DNA of 64,000 nt from Cepaea nemoralis (GCA_014155875.1 JACEFZ010011398.1:297001-361000), one strand, 5' to 3'; positions 33,081 to 47,322 are shown, counted from the stretch's first letter. Notes: generated from the sequence alone by a model not told the origin. Translations and numbers: made by a program.

Positions 33081-34807
33081 ATGGCGAGCCAGGCCACACA
33101 CAGCCCTTCTCGTATTCCATTGCCAGTCAAAGGTTCTCCCACCCCAGTCCACAATCCTGTCAGTGGGATCTACCTGAAGGATTTCACTGATGGAGACTGT
33201 CTGTCCTCACCTCCGCAGGTGTTCTCTGTCAGCCATGACAAGGAAAATGGCAACATTCAGGTTGACAAACAGAAGCCGCTCCATTCACCACAAGCGGAGA
33301 CGGGCAAAGGTTTTGACACGTTTCTCATGACAGGGGAGATGATCATTCACACCAACTCAACTGTCACTGAGAATCTGGTGAAACAAGACAGCGAAGTGAA
33401 GGCTCACAAGGACAGTCACATCCCTAGGTTAGGTCACGGGGATCAGCAACAGATTACACAACATCCTAAAGGAACCAAACCACAACATCAGCAGTTGGGT
33501 GGTATGTCGTCTCCAAAACTTCATTCTAAAATACCTGGTCTCGTGAAGAATCATAACCCACAACAGCTGCTGCATACTTCATCATCTCATCCAGTGCCAC
33601 ATTCACCACCCCCTGACAACAGCACCAGTAGCCAGGGGACAGGGCCTGCTCATGTCAGGGACTTCCCTTTGGTTTATGCACCTGTAGCAGAGATGGAGGA
33701 ACTATCAGACCTTTCGCAGTCGTCCTGCTCAGAGAGCGAGTTAGGTTTGGACATGGATTCAGCAAGTCTTCCAGTCAGCAGCCTGCATGAAGTACATTCT
33801 CCAAACACAGATGAGGACAGGTTAGACCTGGCCGTAGAAAGTTTAAGTCAACTGCATCCAGCACTTCCAGGAATCAGTACAGGGGGTTTGTCAGACACGT
33901 CATTCTCGGAACCACCCAGCTCTGGGGACAGTGGGGTTGTTCATGACGGTCATACACCTGACCTGGAGCTGGCAGGCAGGGCATTTTCCTCTGCAGGTGG
34001 CTATCTCTCAGATGAAACCCTAACGGACAGGCCAGCAATATCATGTATAGACAACATCACTTCTAATGTGGGTCAAGTCCGGCGTGGCCAGGTGGAACAC
34101 TCGAATCAGACAATGGTGGCAAGTAGCAGTGGGGAGAAGTTTTCAGTGCACGCTGGCAATCCGGAGCAGCGGCTGTTGGTTCGTACCAGCAAGTCTCATG
34201 AGAACTATCTGCAAGCAGGAACTAATATAGCCCTGGTTAGCATAGACATCGATGACAACTTAGCATATTCCTTGGACACGCTCACCTACCACGACAGCTT
34301 CGACTCTTCGCTGGATAATGTCACTTCCGAACCTCTTCACATGTCCAGAAGTTTAGATAACTCTCCAGAGAAGAAGTCTGAGAAGTCTTCAACCATTGAA
34401 CGCGAATTCCTCCCAGGATTGGTCAACTTGGATGATTCAAAACCCATGAAGTTCAAGTTCAACAAACAAAGAGATGATTGCGCTGACGACAGGCTGTGTC
34501 AGACAAACAATTCTGGAAACTTCTGTACAAAGTTTGCTTCACCTACATCATCATCACATGCACTTCACCCATCAAGTCGAGGCAACGATGAAGCCAGGTC
34601 TAGTGCGGACAGTACATCCATGCTGGAACCACACAGCTCTGAGCATCCACTACATCTGTGTCTGCTTCGTGACGATATAGACAGCGACAGCCTGTACCAT
34701 CAGCCCAGTAAGGCTGTGGACCGACCCAGCGCTGAGAGGTTGGCCAAGAGACTGTTTCTTCTCGAAGGATTTCGAAAATCTGATGTTTCCAGACACTTAT
34801 GTAAAAA
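33081..34807 (+). CDS. PSD: PSD/EFA6-type Arf6 exchange factor, first coding exon
   Basis: This exon gives 575 codons plus two bases. PSD/EFA6 proteins activate Arf6 at the plasma membrane through a Sec7 domain followed by a PH domain (family knowledge). Most of the exon is low-complexity, Ser/Pro-rich and probably disordered: IPLPVKGSPTPVHNPVSGIY near residues 12-31, an acidic Ser cluster EMEELSDLSQSSCSESELG near 204-222, and NSPEKKSEKSSTIEREFLPG near 430-450. The last 28 residues (SAERLAKRLFLLEGFRKSDV...) are the start of the Sec7 domain as in PSD proteins. A strong donor AAAAA|gtaagt closes the exon in phase 2 and the next exon continues in frame. Downstream exons encoding the rest of Sec7, PH and coiled coil lie outside the window. 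The 87-bp array starts about 15 bp past the donor. Confidence 0.9.
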
Positions 34808-34821
34808 GTAAGTCTGTCTAG

Positions 34822-37800
34822 AGACACACATTACACAAACATACACAGCACTCAACTCACTGTCTGTCCTGGATACTGTCCTGCCCACAGTTCAGTGATA
34901 TTTTCTTGCAACACAAGTTACACAAACACACACAGCACTCAACTCACTGTCTGTCCTGGATACTGTCCTGCCCACAGTTCAGTGATATTTTCTTGCAACA
35001 CAAGTTACACAAACACACACAGCACATCAACTCACTGTCTGTCCTGGATACTGTCTGCCCACAGTTCAGTGATATTTTCTTGCAACACAAGTTACACAAA
35101 CACACACAGCACTCAACTCACTGTCTGTCCTGGATACTGTCCTGCCCACAGTTCAGTGATATTTTCTTGCAACACAAGTTACACAAACACACACAGCACT
35201 CAACTCACTGTCTGTCCTGGATACTGTCCTGCCCACAGTTCAGTGATATTTTCTTGCAACACAAGTTACACAAACACACACAGCACTCACTCACTGTCCT
35301 GTCCTGGATACTGTCCTGCCACAGTTCAGTGATATTTTCTTGCAACACAAGTTACACAAACACACACAGCACTCAACTCCACTGTCTGTCCTGGATACTG
35401 TCCTGCCCCACAGTTTCAGTGATATTTTTCTGCAACACAAGTTACACAAACACACACAGCACTCAACTCACTGTCTGTCCTGGATACTGTCCCTGCCCAC
35501 AGTTCAGTGATATTTTCTTGCAACACAAGTTACACAACACACACAGCACTCAACTCACTGTCTGTCCTGGATACTGTCCTGCCCACAGTTCAGTGATATT
35601 TTCTTGCAACACAAGTTTAACAAAACACACACAGCACTCAACTCACTGTCTGTCCTGGATACTGTCCTGCCCACAGTTCAGTGATATTTTCTTGCAACAC
35701 AAGTTACACAAACACACACAGCACTCAACTCACTGTCTGTCCTGGATACTGTCCTGCCCACAGTTCAGTGATATTTTTCTGCAACACAAGTTACACAAAC
35801 ACACACAGCACTCAACTCACTGTCTGTCCTGGATACTGTCCTGCCCACAGTTCAGTGATATTTTCTTGCAACACAAGTTACACAAACACACACAGCACTC
35901 AACTCACTGTCTGTCCTGGATACTGTCCTGCCCACAGTTCAGTGATATTTTCTTGCAACACAAGTTACACAAACACACACAGCACTCAACTCACTGTCTG
36001 TCCTGGATACTGTCCTGCCCACAGTTCAGTGATATTTTCTTGCAACACAAGTTACACAAACACACACAGCACTCAACTCACTGTCTGTCCTGGATACTGT
36101 CCTGCCCACAGTTCAGTGATATTTTCTTGCAACACAAGTTACACAAACACACACAGCACTCAACTCACTGTCTGTCCTGGATACTGTCCTGCCCACAGTT
36201 CAGTGATATTTTCTTGCAACACAAGTTACACAAACAACACACAGCACTCAACTCACTGTCTGTCCTGGATACTGTCCTGCCCACAGTTCAGTGATATTTT
36301 CTTGCAGACACAAGTTACACAAACACACACAGCACTCAACTCACTGTCTGTCCTGGATACTGTCCTGCCCACAGTTCAGTGATATTTTCTTGCAACACAA
36401 GTTACACAAACACACACAGCACTCAACTCACTGTCTGTCCTGGATACTGTCCTGCCCACAGTTCAGTGATATTTTCTTGCAACACAAGTTACACAAACAC
36501 ACACAGCACTCAACTCACTGTCTGTCCTGGATACTGTCCTGCCCACAGTTCAGTGATATTTTCTTGCAACACAAGTTACACAAACACACACAGCACTCAA
36601 CTCACTGTCTGTCCTGGATACTGTCCTGCCCACAGTTCAGTGATATTTTCTTGCAACACAAGTTACACAAACACACACAGCACTCAACTCACTGTCTGTC
36701 CTGGATACTGTCCTGCCCACAGTTCAGTGATATTTTCTTGCAACACAAGTTACACAAACACACACAGCACTCAACTCACTGTCTGTCCTGGATACTGTCC
36801 TGCCCACAGTTCAGTGATATTTTCTTGCAACACAAGTTACACAAACACACACAGCACTCAACTCACTGTCTGTCCTGGATACTGTCCTGCCCACAGTTCA
36901 GTGATATTTTCTTGCAACACAAGTTACACAAACACACACAGCACTCAACTCACTGTCTGTCCTGGATACTGTCCTGCCCACAGTTCAGTGATATTTTCTT
37001 GCAACACAAGTTACACAAACACACACAGCACTCAACTCACTGTCTGTCCTGGATACTGTCCTGCCCACAGTTCAGTGATATTTTCTTGCAACACAAGTTA
37101 CACAAACACACACAGCACTCAACTCACTGTCTGTCCTGGATACTGTCCTGCCCACAGTTCAGTGATATTTTCTTGCAACACAAGTTACACAAACACACAC
37201 AGCACTCAACTCACTGTCTGTCCTGGATACTGTCCTGCCCACAGTTCAGTGATATTTTCTGCAACACAAGTTACACAAACACACACAGCACTCAACTCAC
37301 TGTCTGTCCTGGATACTGTCCTGCCCACAGTTCAGTGATATTTTCTTGCAACACAAGTTACACAAACACACACAGCACTCAACTCACTGTCTGTCCTGGA
37401 TACTGTCCTGCCCACAGTTCAGTGATATTTTCTTGCAACACAAGTTACACAAACACACACAGCACTCAACTCACTGTCTGTCCTGGATACTGTCCTGCCC
37501 ACAGTTCAGTGATATTTTCTTGCAACACAAGTTACACAAACACACACAGCACTCAACTCACTGTCTGTCCTGGATACTGTCCTGCCCACAGTTCAGTGAT
37601 ATTTCTTGCAACACAAGTTACACAAACACACACAGCACTCAACTCACTGTCTGTCCTGGATACGTCCTGCCCACAGTTCATGATATTTTCTGCAAAACAG
37701 TTACACAAACACACCAGCCTCAACTCACTGTCTGTCTGGATACTGTCCTGCCCACAGTCAGTGTATTTTCTTGCAACACAAGTTACACAAACACACACAG

Positions 37801-40800
37801 CACTCAACTCACTGTCTGTCCTGGATACTGTCCTGCCCACAGTTCAGTGATATTTTCTTGCAACACAAGTTACACAAACACACACAGCACTCAACTCACT
37901 GTCTGTCCTGGATACTGTCCTGCCCACAGTTCAGTGATATTTCTTGCAACACAAGTTACACAAACACACACAGCACTCAACTCACTGTCTGTCCTGGATA
38001 CTGTCCTGCCCACAGTTCAGTGATATTTTCTTGCAACACAAGTTACACAAACACACACAGCACTCAACTCACTGTCTGTCCTGGATACTGTCCTGCCCAC
38101 AGTTCAGTGATATTTTCTTGCAACACACGTTACACAAACACACACAGCACTCAACTCACTGTCTGTCCTGGATACTGTCCTGCCCACAGTTCAGTGATAT
38201 TTCTTGCACACAAGTTACACAAACACACACAGCACTCAACTCACTGTCTGTCCTGGATACTGTCCTGCCCACAGTTCAGTGATATTTTCTTGCAACACAA
38301 GTTACACAAAACACACACAGCACTCAACTCACTGTCTGTCCTGGATACTGTCCTGCCCACAGTTCAGTGATATTTTCTTGCAACACAAGTTACACAAACA
38401 CACACAGCACTCAACTCACTGTCTGTCCTGGATACTGTCCTGCCCACAGTTCAGTGATATTTTCTTGCAACACAAGTTACACAAACACACACAGCACTCA
38501 ACTCACTGTCTGTCTGGATACTGTCCTGCCCACAGTTCAGTGATATTTTCTTGCAACACAAGTTACACAACACACACAGCACTCAACTCACTGTCTGTCC
38601 TGGATACTGTCCTGCCCACAGTTCAGTGATATTTTCTTGCAACACAAGTTACACAAACACACACAGCACTCAACTCACTGTCTGTCCTGGATACTGTCCT
38701 GCCCACAGTTCAGTGATATTTTCTTGCAACACAAGTTACACAAACACCACAGCACTCAACTCACTGTCTGTCCTGGATACTGTCCTGCCCACAGTTCAGT
38801 GATATTTTCTTGCAACACAAGTTACACAAACACACACAGCACTCAACTCACTGTCTGTCCTGGATACTGTCCTGCCCACAGTTCAGTGATATTTTCTTGC
38901 AACACAAGTTACACAAACACACACAGCACTCAACTCACTGTCTGTCCTGGATACTGTCCTGCCCACAGTTCAGTGATATTTTCTTGCAACACAAGTTACA
39001 CAAACACACACAGCACTCAACTCACTGTCTGTCCTGGATACTGTCCTGCCCACAGTTCAGTGATATTTTCTTGCAACACAAGTTACACAAACACACACAG
39101 CACTCAACTCACTGTCTGTCCTGGATACTGTCCTGCCCACAGTTCAGTGATATTTTCTTGCAACACAAGTTACACAAACACACACAGCACTCAACTCACT
39201 GTCTGTCCTGGATACTGTCCTGCCCACAGTTCAGTGATATTTTCTTGCAACACAAGTTACACAAACACACAGCACTCAACTCACTGTCTGTCCTGGATAC
39301 TGTCCTGCCCACAGTTCAGTGATATTTTCTTGCAACACAAGTTACACAAACACACACAGCACTCAACTCACTGTCTGTCCTGGATACTGTCCTGCCCACA
39401 GTTCAGTGATATTTTCTTGCAACACAAGTTACACAAACACACACAGCACTCAACTCACTGTCTGTCCTGGATACTGTCCTGCCCACAGTTCAGTGATATT
39501 TTCTTGCAACACAAGTTACACAAACACACACAGCACTCAACTCACTGTCTGTCCTGGATACTGTCCTGCCCACAGTTCAGTGATATTTTCTTGCAACACA
39601 AGTTACACAAACACACACAGCACTCAACTCACTGTCTGTCCTGGATACTGTCCTGCCCACAGTTCAGTGATATTTTCTTGCAACACAAGTTACACAAACA
39701 CACACAGCACTCAACTCACTGTCTGTCCTGGATACTGTCCTGCCCACAGTTCAGTGATATTTTCTTGCAACACAAGTTACACAAACACACACAGCACTCA
39801 ACTCACTGTCTGTCCTGGATACTGTCCTGCCCACAGTTCAGTGATATTTTCTTGCAACACAAGTTACACAAACACACACAGCACTCAACTCACTGTCTGT
39901 CCTGGATACTGTCCTGCCCACAGTTCAGTGATATTTTCTTGCAACACAAGTTACACAAACACACACAGCACTCAACTCACTGTCTGTCCTGGATACTGTC
40001 CTGCCCACAGTTCAGTGATATTTTCTTGCAACACAAGTTACACAAACACACAGCACTCAACTCACTGTCTGTCCTGGATACTGTCCTGCCCACAGTTCAG
40101 TGATATTTTCTTGCAACACAAGTTACACAAACACACACAGCACTCAACTCACTGTCTGTCCTGGATACTGTCCTGCCCACAGTTCAGTGATATTTTCTTG
40201 CAACACAAGTTACACAAACACACACAGCACTCAATCACTGTCTGTCCTGGATACTGTCCTGCCCACAGTTCAGTGATATTTTCTTGCAACACAAGTTACA
40301 CAAACACACACAGCACTCAACTCACTGTCTGTCCTGGATACTGTCCTGCCCACAGTTCAGTGATATTTTCTTGCAACACAAGTTACACAAACACACACAG
40401 CACTCAACTCACTGTCTGTCCTGGATACTGTCCTGCCCACAGTTCAGTGATATTTTCTTGCAACACAAGTTACACAAACACACACAGCACTCAACTCACT
40501 GTCTGTCCTGGATACTGTCCTGCCCACAGTTCAGTGATATTTTCTTGCAACACAAGTTACACAAACACACACAGCACTCAACTCACTGTCTGTCCTGGAT
40601 ACTGTCCTGCCCACAGTTCAGTGATATTTTCTTGCAACACAAGTTACACAAACACACACAGCACTCAACTCACTGTCTGTCCTGGATACTGTCCTGCCCA
40701 CAGTTCAGTGATATTTTCTTGCAACACAAGTTACACAAACACACACAGCACTCAACTCACTGTCTGTCCTGGATACTGTCCTGCCCACAGTTCAGTGATA

Positions 40801-43800
40801 TTTTCTTGCAACACAAGTTACACAAACACACACAGCACTCAACTCACTGTCTGTCCTGGATACTGTCCTGCCCACAGTTCAGTGATATTTTCTTGCAACA
40901 CAAGTTACACAAACACACACAGCACTCAACTCACTGTCTGTCCTGGATACTGTCCTGCCCACAGTTCAGTGATATTTTCTTGCAACACAAGTTACACAAA
41001 CACACACAGCACTCAACTCACTGTCTGTCCTGGATACTGTCCTGCCCACAGTTCAGTGATATTTTCTTGCAACACAAGTTACACAAACACACACAGCACT
41101 CAACTCACTGTCTGTCCTGGATACTGTCCTGCCCACAGTTCAGTGATATTTTCTTGCAACACAAGTTACACAAACACACACAGCACTCAACTCACTGTCT
41201 GTCCTGGATACTGTCCTGCCCACAGTTCAGTGATATTTTCTTGCAACACAAGTTACACAAACACACACAGCACTCAACTCACTGTCTGTCCTGGATACTG
41301 TCCTGCCCACAGTTCAGTGATATTTTCTTGCAACACAAGTTACACAAACACACACAGCACTCAACTCACTGTCTGTCCTGGATACTGTCCTGCCCACAGT
41401 TCAGTGATATTTTCTTGCAACACAAGTTACACAAACACACACAGCACTCAACTCACTGTCTGTCCTGGATACTGTCCTGCCCACAGTTCAGTGATATTTT
41501 CTTGCAACACAAGTTACACAAACACACACAGCACTCAACTCACTGTCTGTCCTGGATACTGTCCTGCCCACAGTTCAGTGATATTTTCTTGCAACACAAG
41601 TTACACAAACACACACAGCACTCAACTCACTGTCTGTCCTGGATACTGTCCTGCCCACAGTTCAGTGATATTTTCTTGCAACACAAGTTACACAAACACA
41701 CACAGCACTCAACTCACTGTCTGTCCTGGATACTGTCCTGCCCACAGTTCAGTGATATTTTCTTGCAACACAAGTTACACAAACACACACAGCACTCAAC
41801 TCACTGTCTGTCCTGGATACTGTCCTGCCCACAGTTCAGTGATATTTTCTTGCAACACAAGTTACACAAACACACACAGCACTCAACTCACTGTCTGTCC
41901 TGGATACTGTCTGCCCACAGTTCAGTGATATTTTCTTGCAACACAAGTTACACAAACACACACAGCCTCAACTCACTGTCTGTCCTGGATACTGTCCTGC
42001 CCACAGTTCAGTGATATTTCTTGCAACACAAGTTAAACAACACACACAGCACTCAAACTCACTGTCTGTCCTGGATACTGTCCTGCCCACAGTTCAGTGA
42101 TATTTTCTTGCAACACAAGTTACACAAACACACACAGCACTCAACTCACTGTCTGTCCTGGATACTGTCCTGCCCACAGTTCAGTGATATTTTCTTGCAA
42201 CACAAGTTACACAAACACACACAGCACTCAACTCACTGTCTGTCCTGGATACTGTCCTGCCCACAGTTCAGTGATATTTTCTTGCAACACAAGTTACACA
42301 AACACACACAGCACTCAACTCACTGTCTGTCCTGGATACTGTCCTGCCCACAGTTCAGTGATATTTTCTTGCAACACAAGTTACACAAACACACACAGCA
42401 CTCAACTCACTGTCTGTCCTGGATACTGTCCTGCCCACAGTTCAGTGATATTTTCTTGCAACACAAGTTACACAAACACACACAGCACTCAACTCACTGT
42501 CTGTCCTGGATACTGTCCTGCCCACAGTTCAGTGATATTTTCTTGCAACACAAGTTACACAAACACACACAGCACTCAACTCACTGTCTGTCCTGGATAC
42601 TGTTCTGCCCACAGTTCAGTGATATTTTCTTGCAACACAAGTTACACAAACACACACAGCACTCAACTCACTGTCTGTCCTGGATACTGTCCTGCCCACA
42701 GTTCAGTGATATTTTCTTGCAACACAAGTTACACAAACACACACAGCACTCAACTCACTGTCTGTCCTGGATACTGTCCTGCCCACAGTTCAGTGATATT
42801 TTCTTGCAACACAAGTTACACAAATACACACAGCACTCAACTCACTGTCTGTCCTGGATACTGTCCTGCCCACAGTTCAGTGATATTTTCTTGCAACACA
42901 AGTTACAGAAACACACACAGCACTCAACTCACTGTCTGTCCTGGATACTGTCCTGCCCACAGTTCAGTGATATTTTCTTGCAACACAAGTTACACAAACA
43001 CACACAGCACTCAACTCACTGTCTGTCCTGGATACTGTCCTGCCCACAGTCAGTGATATTTTCTTGCAACACAAGTTACACAAACACACACAGCACTCAA
43101 CTCACTGTCTGTCCTGGATACTGTCCTGCCCACAGTTCAGTGATATTTTCTTGCAACACAAGTTACACAAACACACACAGCACTCAATCTCACTGTCTGT
43201 CCTGGATACTGTCCTGCCCACAGTTCAGTGATATTTTCTTGCAACACAAGTTACACAAACACACACAGCACTCACTCACTGTCTGTCCTGGAGATACTGT
43301 CCTGCCCACAGTTCAGTGATATTTTCTTGCAACACAAGTTACACAAGCACACACAGCACTCAACTCACTGGTCTGTCCTGGATACTGTCCTGCCCACAGT
43401 TCAGTGATATTTTCTTGCAACACAAGTTACACAAACACACACAGCACTCAACTCACTGTCTGTCCTGGATACTGCCTGCCCACAGTTCAGTGATATTTTC
43501 TTGCAAACACAAGTTACACAAACACACACAGCACTCAACTCACTGTCTGTCCTGGATACTGTCCTGCCCACAGTTCAGTGATATTTTCTTGCAACACAAG
43601 TTACACAAACACACACAGCACTCAACTCACTGTCTGTCCTGGATACTGTCCTGCCCACGTTCAGTGATATTTTCTGCAACACAAGTTACACAAACACACA
43701 CAGCACTCAACTCACTGTCTGTCCTGGATACTGTCCTGCCCACAGTTCAGTGATATTTTCTTGCAACACAAGTTACACAAACATACACAGCACTCAACTC

Positions 43801-43808
43801 ACTGTCTG
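34822..43808. repeat. 87-bp satellite array, about 103 copies
   Basis: Unit starts cagttcagtgatattttctt, then gcaacacaagttacacaaac, acacacagcactcaactcac, tgtctgtcctggatactgtc, ctgccca. Since 87 = 29 codons and only one forward frame has a stop, frames up to about 870 codons appear (periodicities such as NTSYTNTHSTQLTVCPGYC). They are intronic and shift with every single-base deletion. Central copies (about 36.4-37.2 and 38.8-41.9 kb) are nearly identical; edge copies have many one-base indels. On the sense strand each unit carries a branch-site-like actcac, a pyrimidine tract and CAG. Confidence 0.98.
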
Positions 43809-43944
43809 TCCTGGATACTGTCCTGGATACTGTCCTGGATACTGTCCTGGATACTGTCCTGGATACTGTCCTGGATACTGTCCTGGATACTGTCCTGGAT
43901 ACTGTCCTGGATACTGTCCTGGATACTGTCCTGGATACTGTCCT
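43801..43944. repeat. 12-bp array derived from the 87-bp unit
   Basis: About 12 tandem copies of ctggatactgtc, giving the periodic GYCP or WILS translation. The 12-mer is already duplicated once partially inside each 87-bp unit (tgtcctggatac then tgtcctg), so the array is an expansion of that internal seed at the right end. Confidence 0.95.
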
Positions 43945-44456
43945 GCCATTCTCACTTTGAAGTCAAGCATACTACACTTTGCTACTACTTCAAGTGCACT
44001 GGATTGATTTTTTGTGTGGATTAGCTTTTCCTATTACCAGTGTCCCCCGCCATCAAGTGAACCCACTCCAACTTCTGAGGTACTTGTAATTTACGTCCCC
44101 ATGTCCAGGATGAAAGCTCAACATTTTAGTCCAACTGAATGGTGTGTTGCCATGAAATCTTGGGAAGATAATGTGGTGGTTCCCCTTGCCTTCCACAACC
44201 ACATGGTGGTCTTGTACCTCTGCCTTTGACAGCCATTTCCAACTGTCAGGACAAATGAGTGCCTGCTCTGCTCAGCTGCAGAGTTGTCCACTTATTCTGG
44301 TGGATACTCGGTCCCCAGAACTGTGTTAGCCACACCGTAGTGTGTTTCCATCCTCTACCACGTGGAGGTGCAGTTGGGATTTGCCCTTCATAAAGTTATG
44401 GTCTATCTATGACCAAAACTCAGGATGATGATGAATGGTGTTTTGAACCTGCTGCA

Positions 44457-44750
44457 TTTCTGTGTATCATGCTGTGTGTGCAGATGTCTCTGCATGGTGT
44501 GTTTGTCTAGTTTAACCAATGATACAACCAGCTGGATGTTTCTGTGTATCATGTTGTGTGTGCTGGTGTCTCTGCCTGGTGTGCTTGTCTAGTTTAAGCA
44601 ATTATTGTTGTGATGCTGTAATGTTTCCGCAGTTTCTGTGTATCATGTTGTGTGTGCAGGTGTCTCTGCCTGGTGTGCTTGTCTAGTTTAAGCAATGATT
44701 GTTGTGATGCTGTCTGTTTCAGCAGTTTCTGTGTATCATGTTGTGGTTAT
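44457..44750. repeat. 81-96-bp tandem repeat, about 3.3 copies
   Basis: Copies of tttctgtgtatcatgttgtg plus tgtgcaggtgtctctgcctggtgtgcttgtctagtttaagcaat start near 44457, 44538, 44634 and 44726. The stretch 43950-44450 shows no feature I can name. Confidence 0.85.
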
Positions 44751-44949
44751 GTTTGATTCTCATTGCTCCTTTTGTTTGATCTACATGTCCTTTTCTAATC
44801 TGTCTCTTACTACTTGTGGCCATTTGGTAATCTTGCTTGCCTTCTGTTTATCATTATTTGGTCTTGTCATTGACTTCCTGGTTTGTTCCCGTTGTATGCT
44901 TCCAAATACATGTCCTGGTGAAACTGTTGTGTGTTTTCTTGGCCTGCTC

Positions 44950-45495
44950 GAGCCTTCCATGTCCAGCACACAGACCAGCCGCAGCACGAACCCCATCTTT
45001 GATGCTCCCATTTCACTTGTATCGGAGATGAAGAGCAGAGTAGGACAAGCCATCAGTTCTTGTCATTGGAAGTTAGAAAAAGTGTTTTTGCTTGTTACAT
45101 ACAAGCAGTTCTAACATAATGCTGTGAATCCTGGACAATTAATAAACCAGAGATGTGGTTTTATAGAAGAATGCAGACAATTCATCTGACAGCCAAAACA
45201 AGCAATCTGGACATTTTGAGGGAGGCTAAGTCACAAATACAACTTATCACAAACATCAGATAGAGGCAGTCTTCATAGTTTTGTCACATTACGAGAAGAC
45301 AAAAATGAAACATGTTACAACTGGAAAGATTTATGGAAAGATAGATAGAGGAAGACAGCAAGAGAACATTCTTGATAATCTTGTTCATGACATTGAAAGG
45401 AGTTTTAATTAATGAATTAATACAAGCTGTTGGAGATCACAAGATGTGGAGAAGACTGATTGCTCTTGCCAGTTGGCCAGACACTTGACGATTTG
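44950..45495 (+). pseudogene. non-LTR RT C-terminal remnant
   Basis: Broken frames give SEMKSRVGQAISSCHWKLEK (the post-catalytic E.K.RI..A...F segment of non-LTR RTs), then after a stop CCESWTINK, PEMWFYRRMQTIHLTAKTSN and, near the end, GVLINELIQAVGDHKMWRRL and ALASWPDT. The order is that of the region downstream of the RT palm in APE-type elements, same family as 28816-29108. It has several stops and lies in PSD intron 1. Confidence 0.75.
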
Positions 45496-45689
45496 AGCAT
45501 GGCTGTGTAGCAAGAAATTTATGCCTGCCTTGTGTGGTGCTCCTGGGTTTCATTCTCACTGTTGAGACCTGTTGTTCCTGACCTGAATTCATCTCAGCTT
45601 CACAACATTATCAGCAGAGATGTTTCTGTGAGGCAGAGAACTTGTTCCCTTCATCCTCCTGATGCATTGTCTGCCATGGGTTTATCTTT

Positions 45690-46345
45690 CTCCATCTCTC
45701 TAATGCTCTCACTGCGTCCACTCTCTCGATCACTCTCTCCATCTCTCTTATGCTCTCTGTGTCCACTCTCTCAATCACTCTCTCCATCTCTCTTATGCTC
45801 TCACTGTGTCCACTCTCTCAATCACTCTCTCCATCTCTCTAATGCTCTCACTGTGTCCACTCTCTCAATCACTCTCTCCATCTCTCTTATGCTCTCACTG
45901 TGTCCACTCTCTCAATCACTTTCTCCATCTCTTATGCTTTCACTGTGTCCACTCTCTCAATCACTCTCTCCATCTCTCTTATGCTCTCACTGTGTCCATG
46001 CTCTCAATCACTCTCTCCATCTCTCTTATGCTCTCACTGTTTCCACTCTCTCAATCACTCTCTCCATCTCTCTTATGCTCTCAATCACTCTCTCCATCTC
46101 TCTTATGCTCTCACTGTTTCCACTCTCTCAATCACTCTCTCCATCTCTCTTATGCTCTCACTGTTTCCACTCTCTCAATCACTCTCTCCATCTCTCTTAT
46201 GCTCTCACTGTGTCCACTCTCTCAGTCATTCTCTCCATCTCTCTTATGCTCTCACTGTGTCCACTCTCTCAATCACTCTCTCCACCTCTCTTATGCTCTC
46301 ACTGTGTCCATTCTCTCAATCACTCTCTCCATCTCTCTGTTTTGA
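45690..46345. repeat. 47-bp pyrimidine-rich minisatellite, about 14 copies
   Basis: Unit tcactctctccatctctctt plus atgctctcactgtgtccactctctcaa. No stops in the forward frames, so Leu/Ser-rich frames appear; these are repeat artefacts. Confidence 0.95.
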
Positions 46346-46414
46346 AGATTTCCTCTCGGTCTCGAGAAGAACTCTCTCCAGAATACCATATGACATATTC
46401 TCTGATGATTCTCT

Positions 46415-46716
46415 GATGAGACACAAGTTTGTAAGTCACGACATTCTTAGCTGTAGAAATGATAAACATCTGAGACACAAGTTTGTAAGTCACGACATTC
46501 TTAGCCGTAGAAATGATACACATCTGAGACACAAGTTTGTAAGTTGCGACATTCTTAGCTGTAGAAAAGATAAACATCTGAGACACACAAGTTTGTAAGT
46601 CATGACATTCTTAGCTGTAGTAAAGATAAACATCTGAGACACACAAGTTTGTAAGTCACAACATTCTTAGCTGTAGAAATGATAAACATCTGAGACACAA
46701 GTTTGTAAGTCACGAC
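46415..46716. repeat. 54-bp minisatellite, left block (about 5.5 copies)
   Basis: Unit gagacacaagtttgtaagtc plus acgacattcttagctgtagaaatgataaacatct. Interrupted by an LTR retrotransposon and continued at 54618. Confidence 0.95.
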
Positions 46717-47322
46717 TGTCAGGGTCTTGCATTAGGCAAGAACTGAAGCTCGTTTGCTGACAAGTGAGATACTAAATACTGTCACTAAATAACTCGACGT
46801 GACACACGGTAATAACAATTCAAACACTTTATTCGCGCAACGCACACTTCACAATCAATGCATGCATCGCGCAATCACAATTCGCAATGTCATCATACAA
46901 TCAATACAAGCAATCAATAGATACATCAATGCAATACACTTACAAGTCAATCACACAGGCGCTCAGTCTCCAACACTCGTACAGGCTAGCTATCGATTCA
47001 CGCTCAAACATTCAATTCAATACAAGCCTCATTCAACCCGTCTGTCCGATACGACGTCCCAAGCCTGTCTGCCTAGCCGTTCAGCATTCGGGTCAGTTGG
47101 AGTGGTGTCCCTCTGCGTGAACCACAAGTTTCACGCTTGTACCTGACTGACCAGCAACGGGCTTAGCGTTGCTCAGAGTTGAGCCTGGCTGTACTTGCCT
47201 GGCGCCGTCGAAGACGCCGCGTTGTAACTAGAGTGGTTAACTGTCGCTCAGAGTTGAGCCCGGTTGCACTTGCCTGGCGTCGGTAAAGATGATGCGTTGC
47301 AACCATGGGTGAGAATCTGACA
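46717..47322 (-). repeat. 3' LTR of the Gmr1-type element
   Basis: 606 bp, equal in length to the 5' LTR, so the few differences are mainly substitutions. The polypurine tract lies directly upstream in element sense. Both LTRs are complete, so the copy has not recombined to a solo LTR. Confidence 0.93.

Noticed and set aside
39319..41928. Open frames of up to about 870 codons in the 87-bp array
   Set aside because: Produced by a stop-free unit of 87 bp (29 codons) lying in a PSD intron. Frames switch at each indel, and two frames are open at once, so there is no coding signal.
44695..45114. Plus-strand 139-codon frame as a PSD alternative exon
   Set aside because: The end of the frame matches non-LTR RT C-terminal sequence and the beginning overlaps a tandem repeat.
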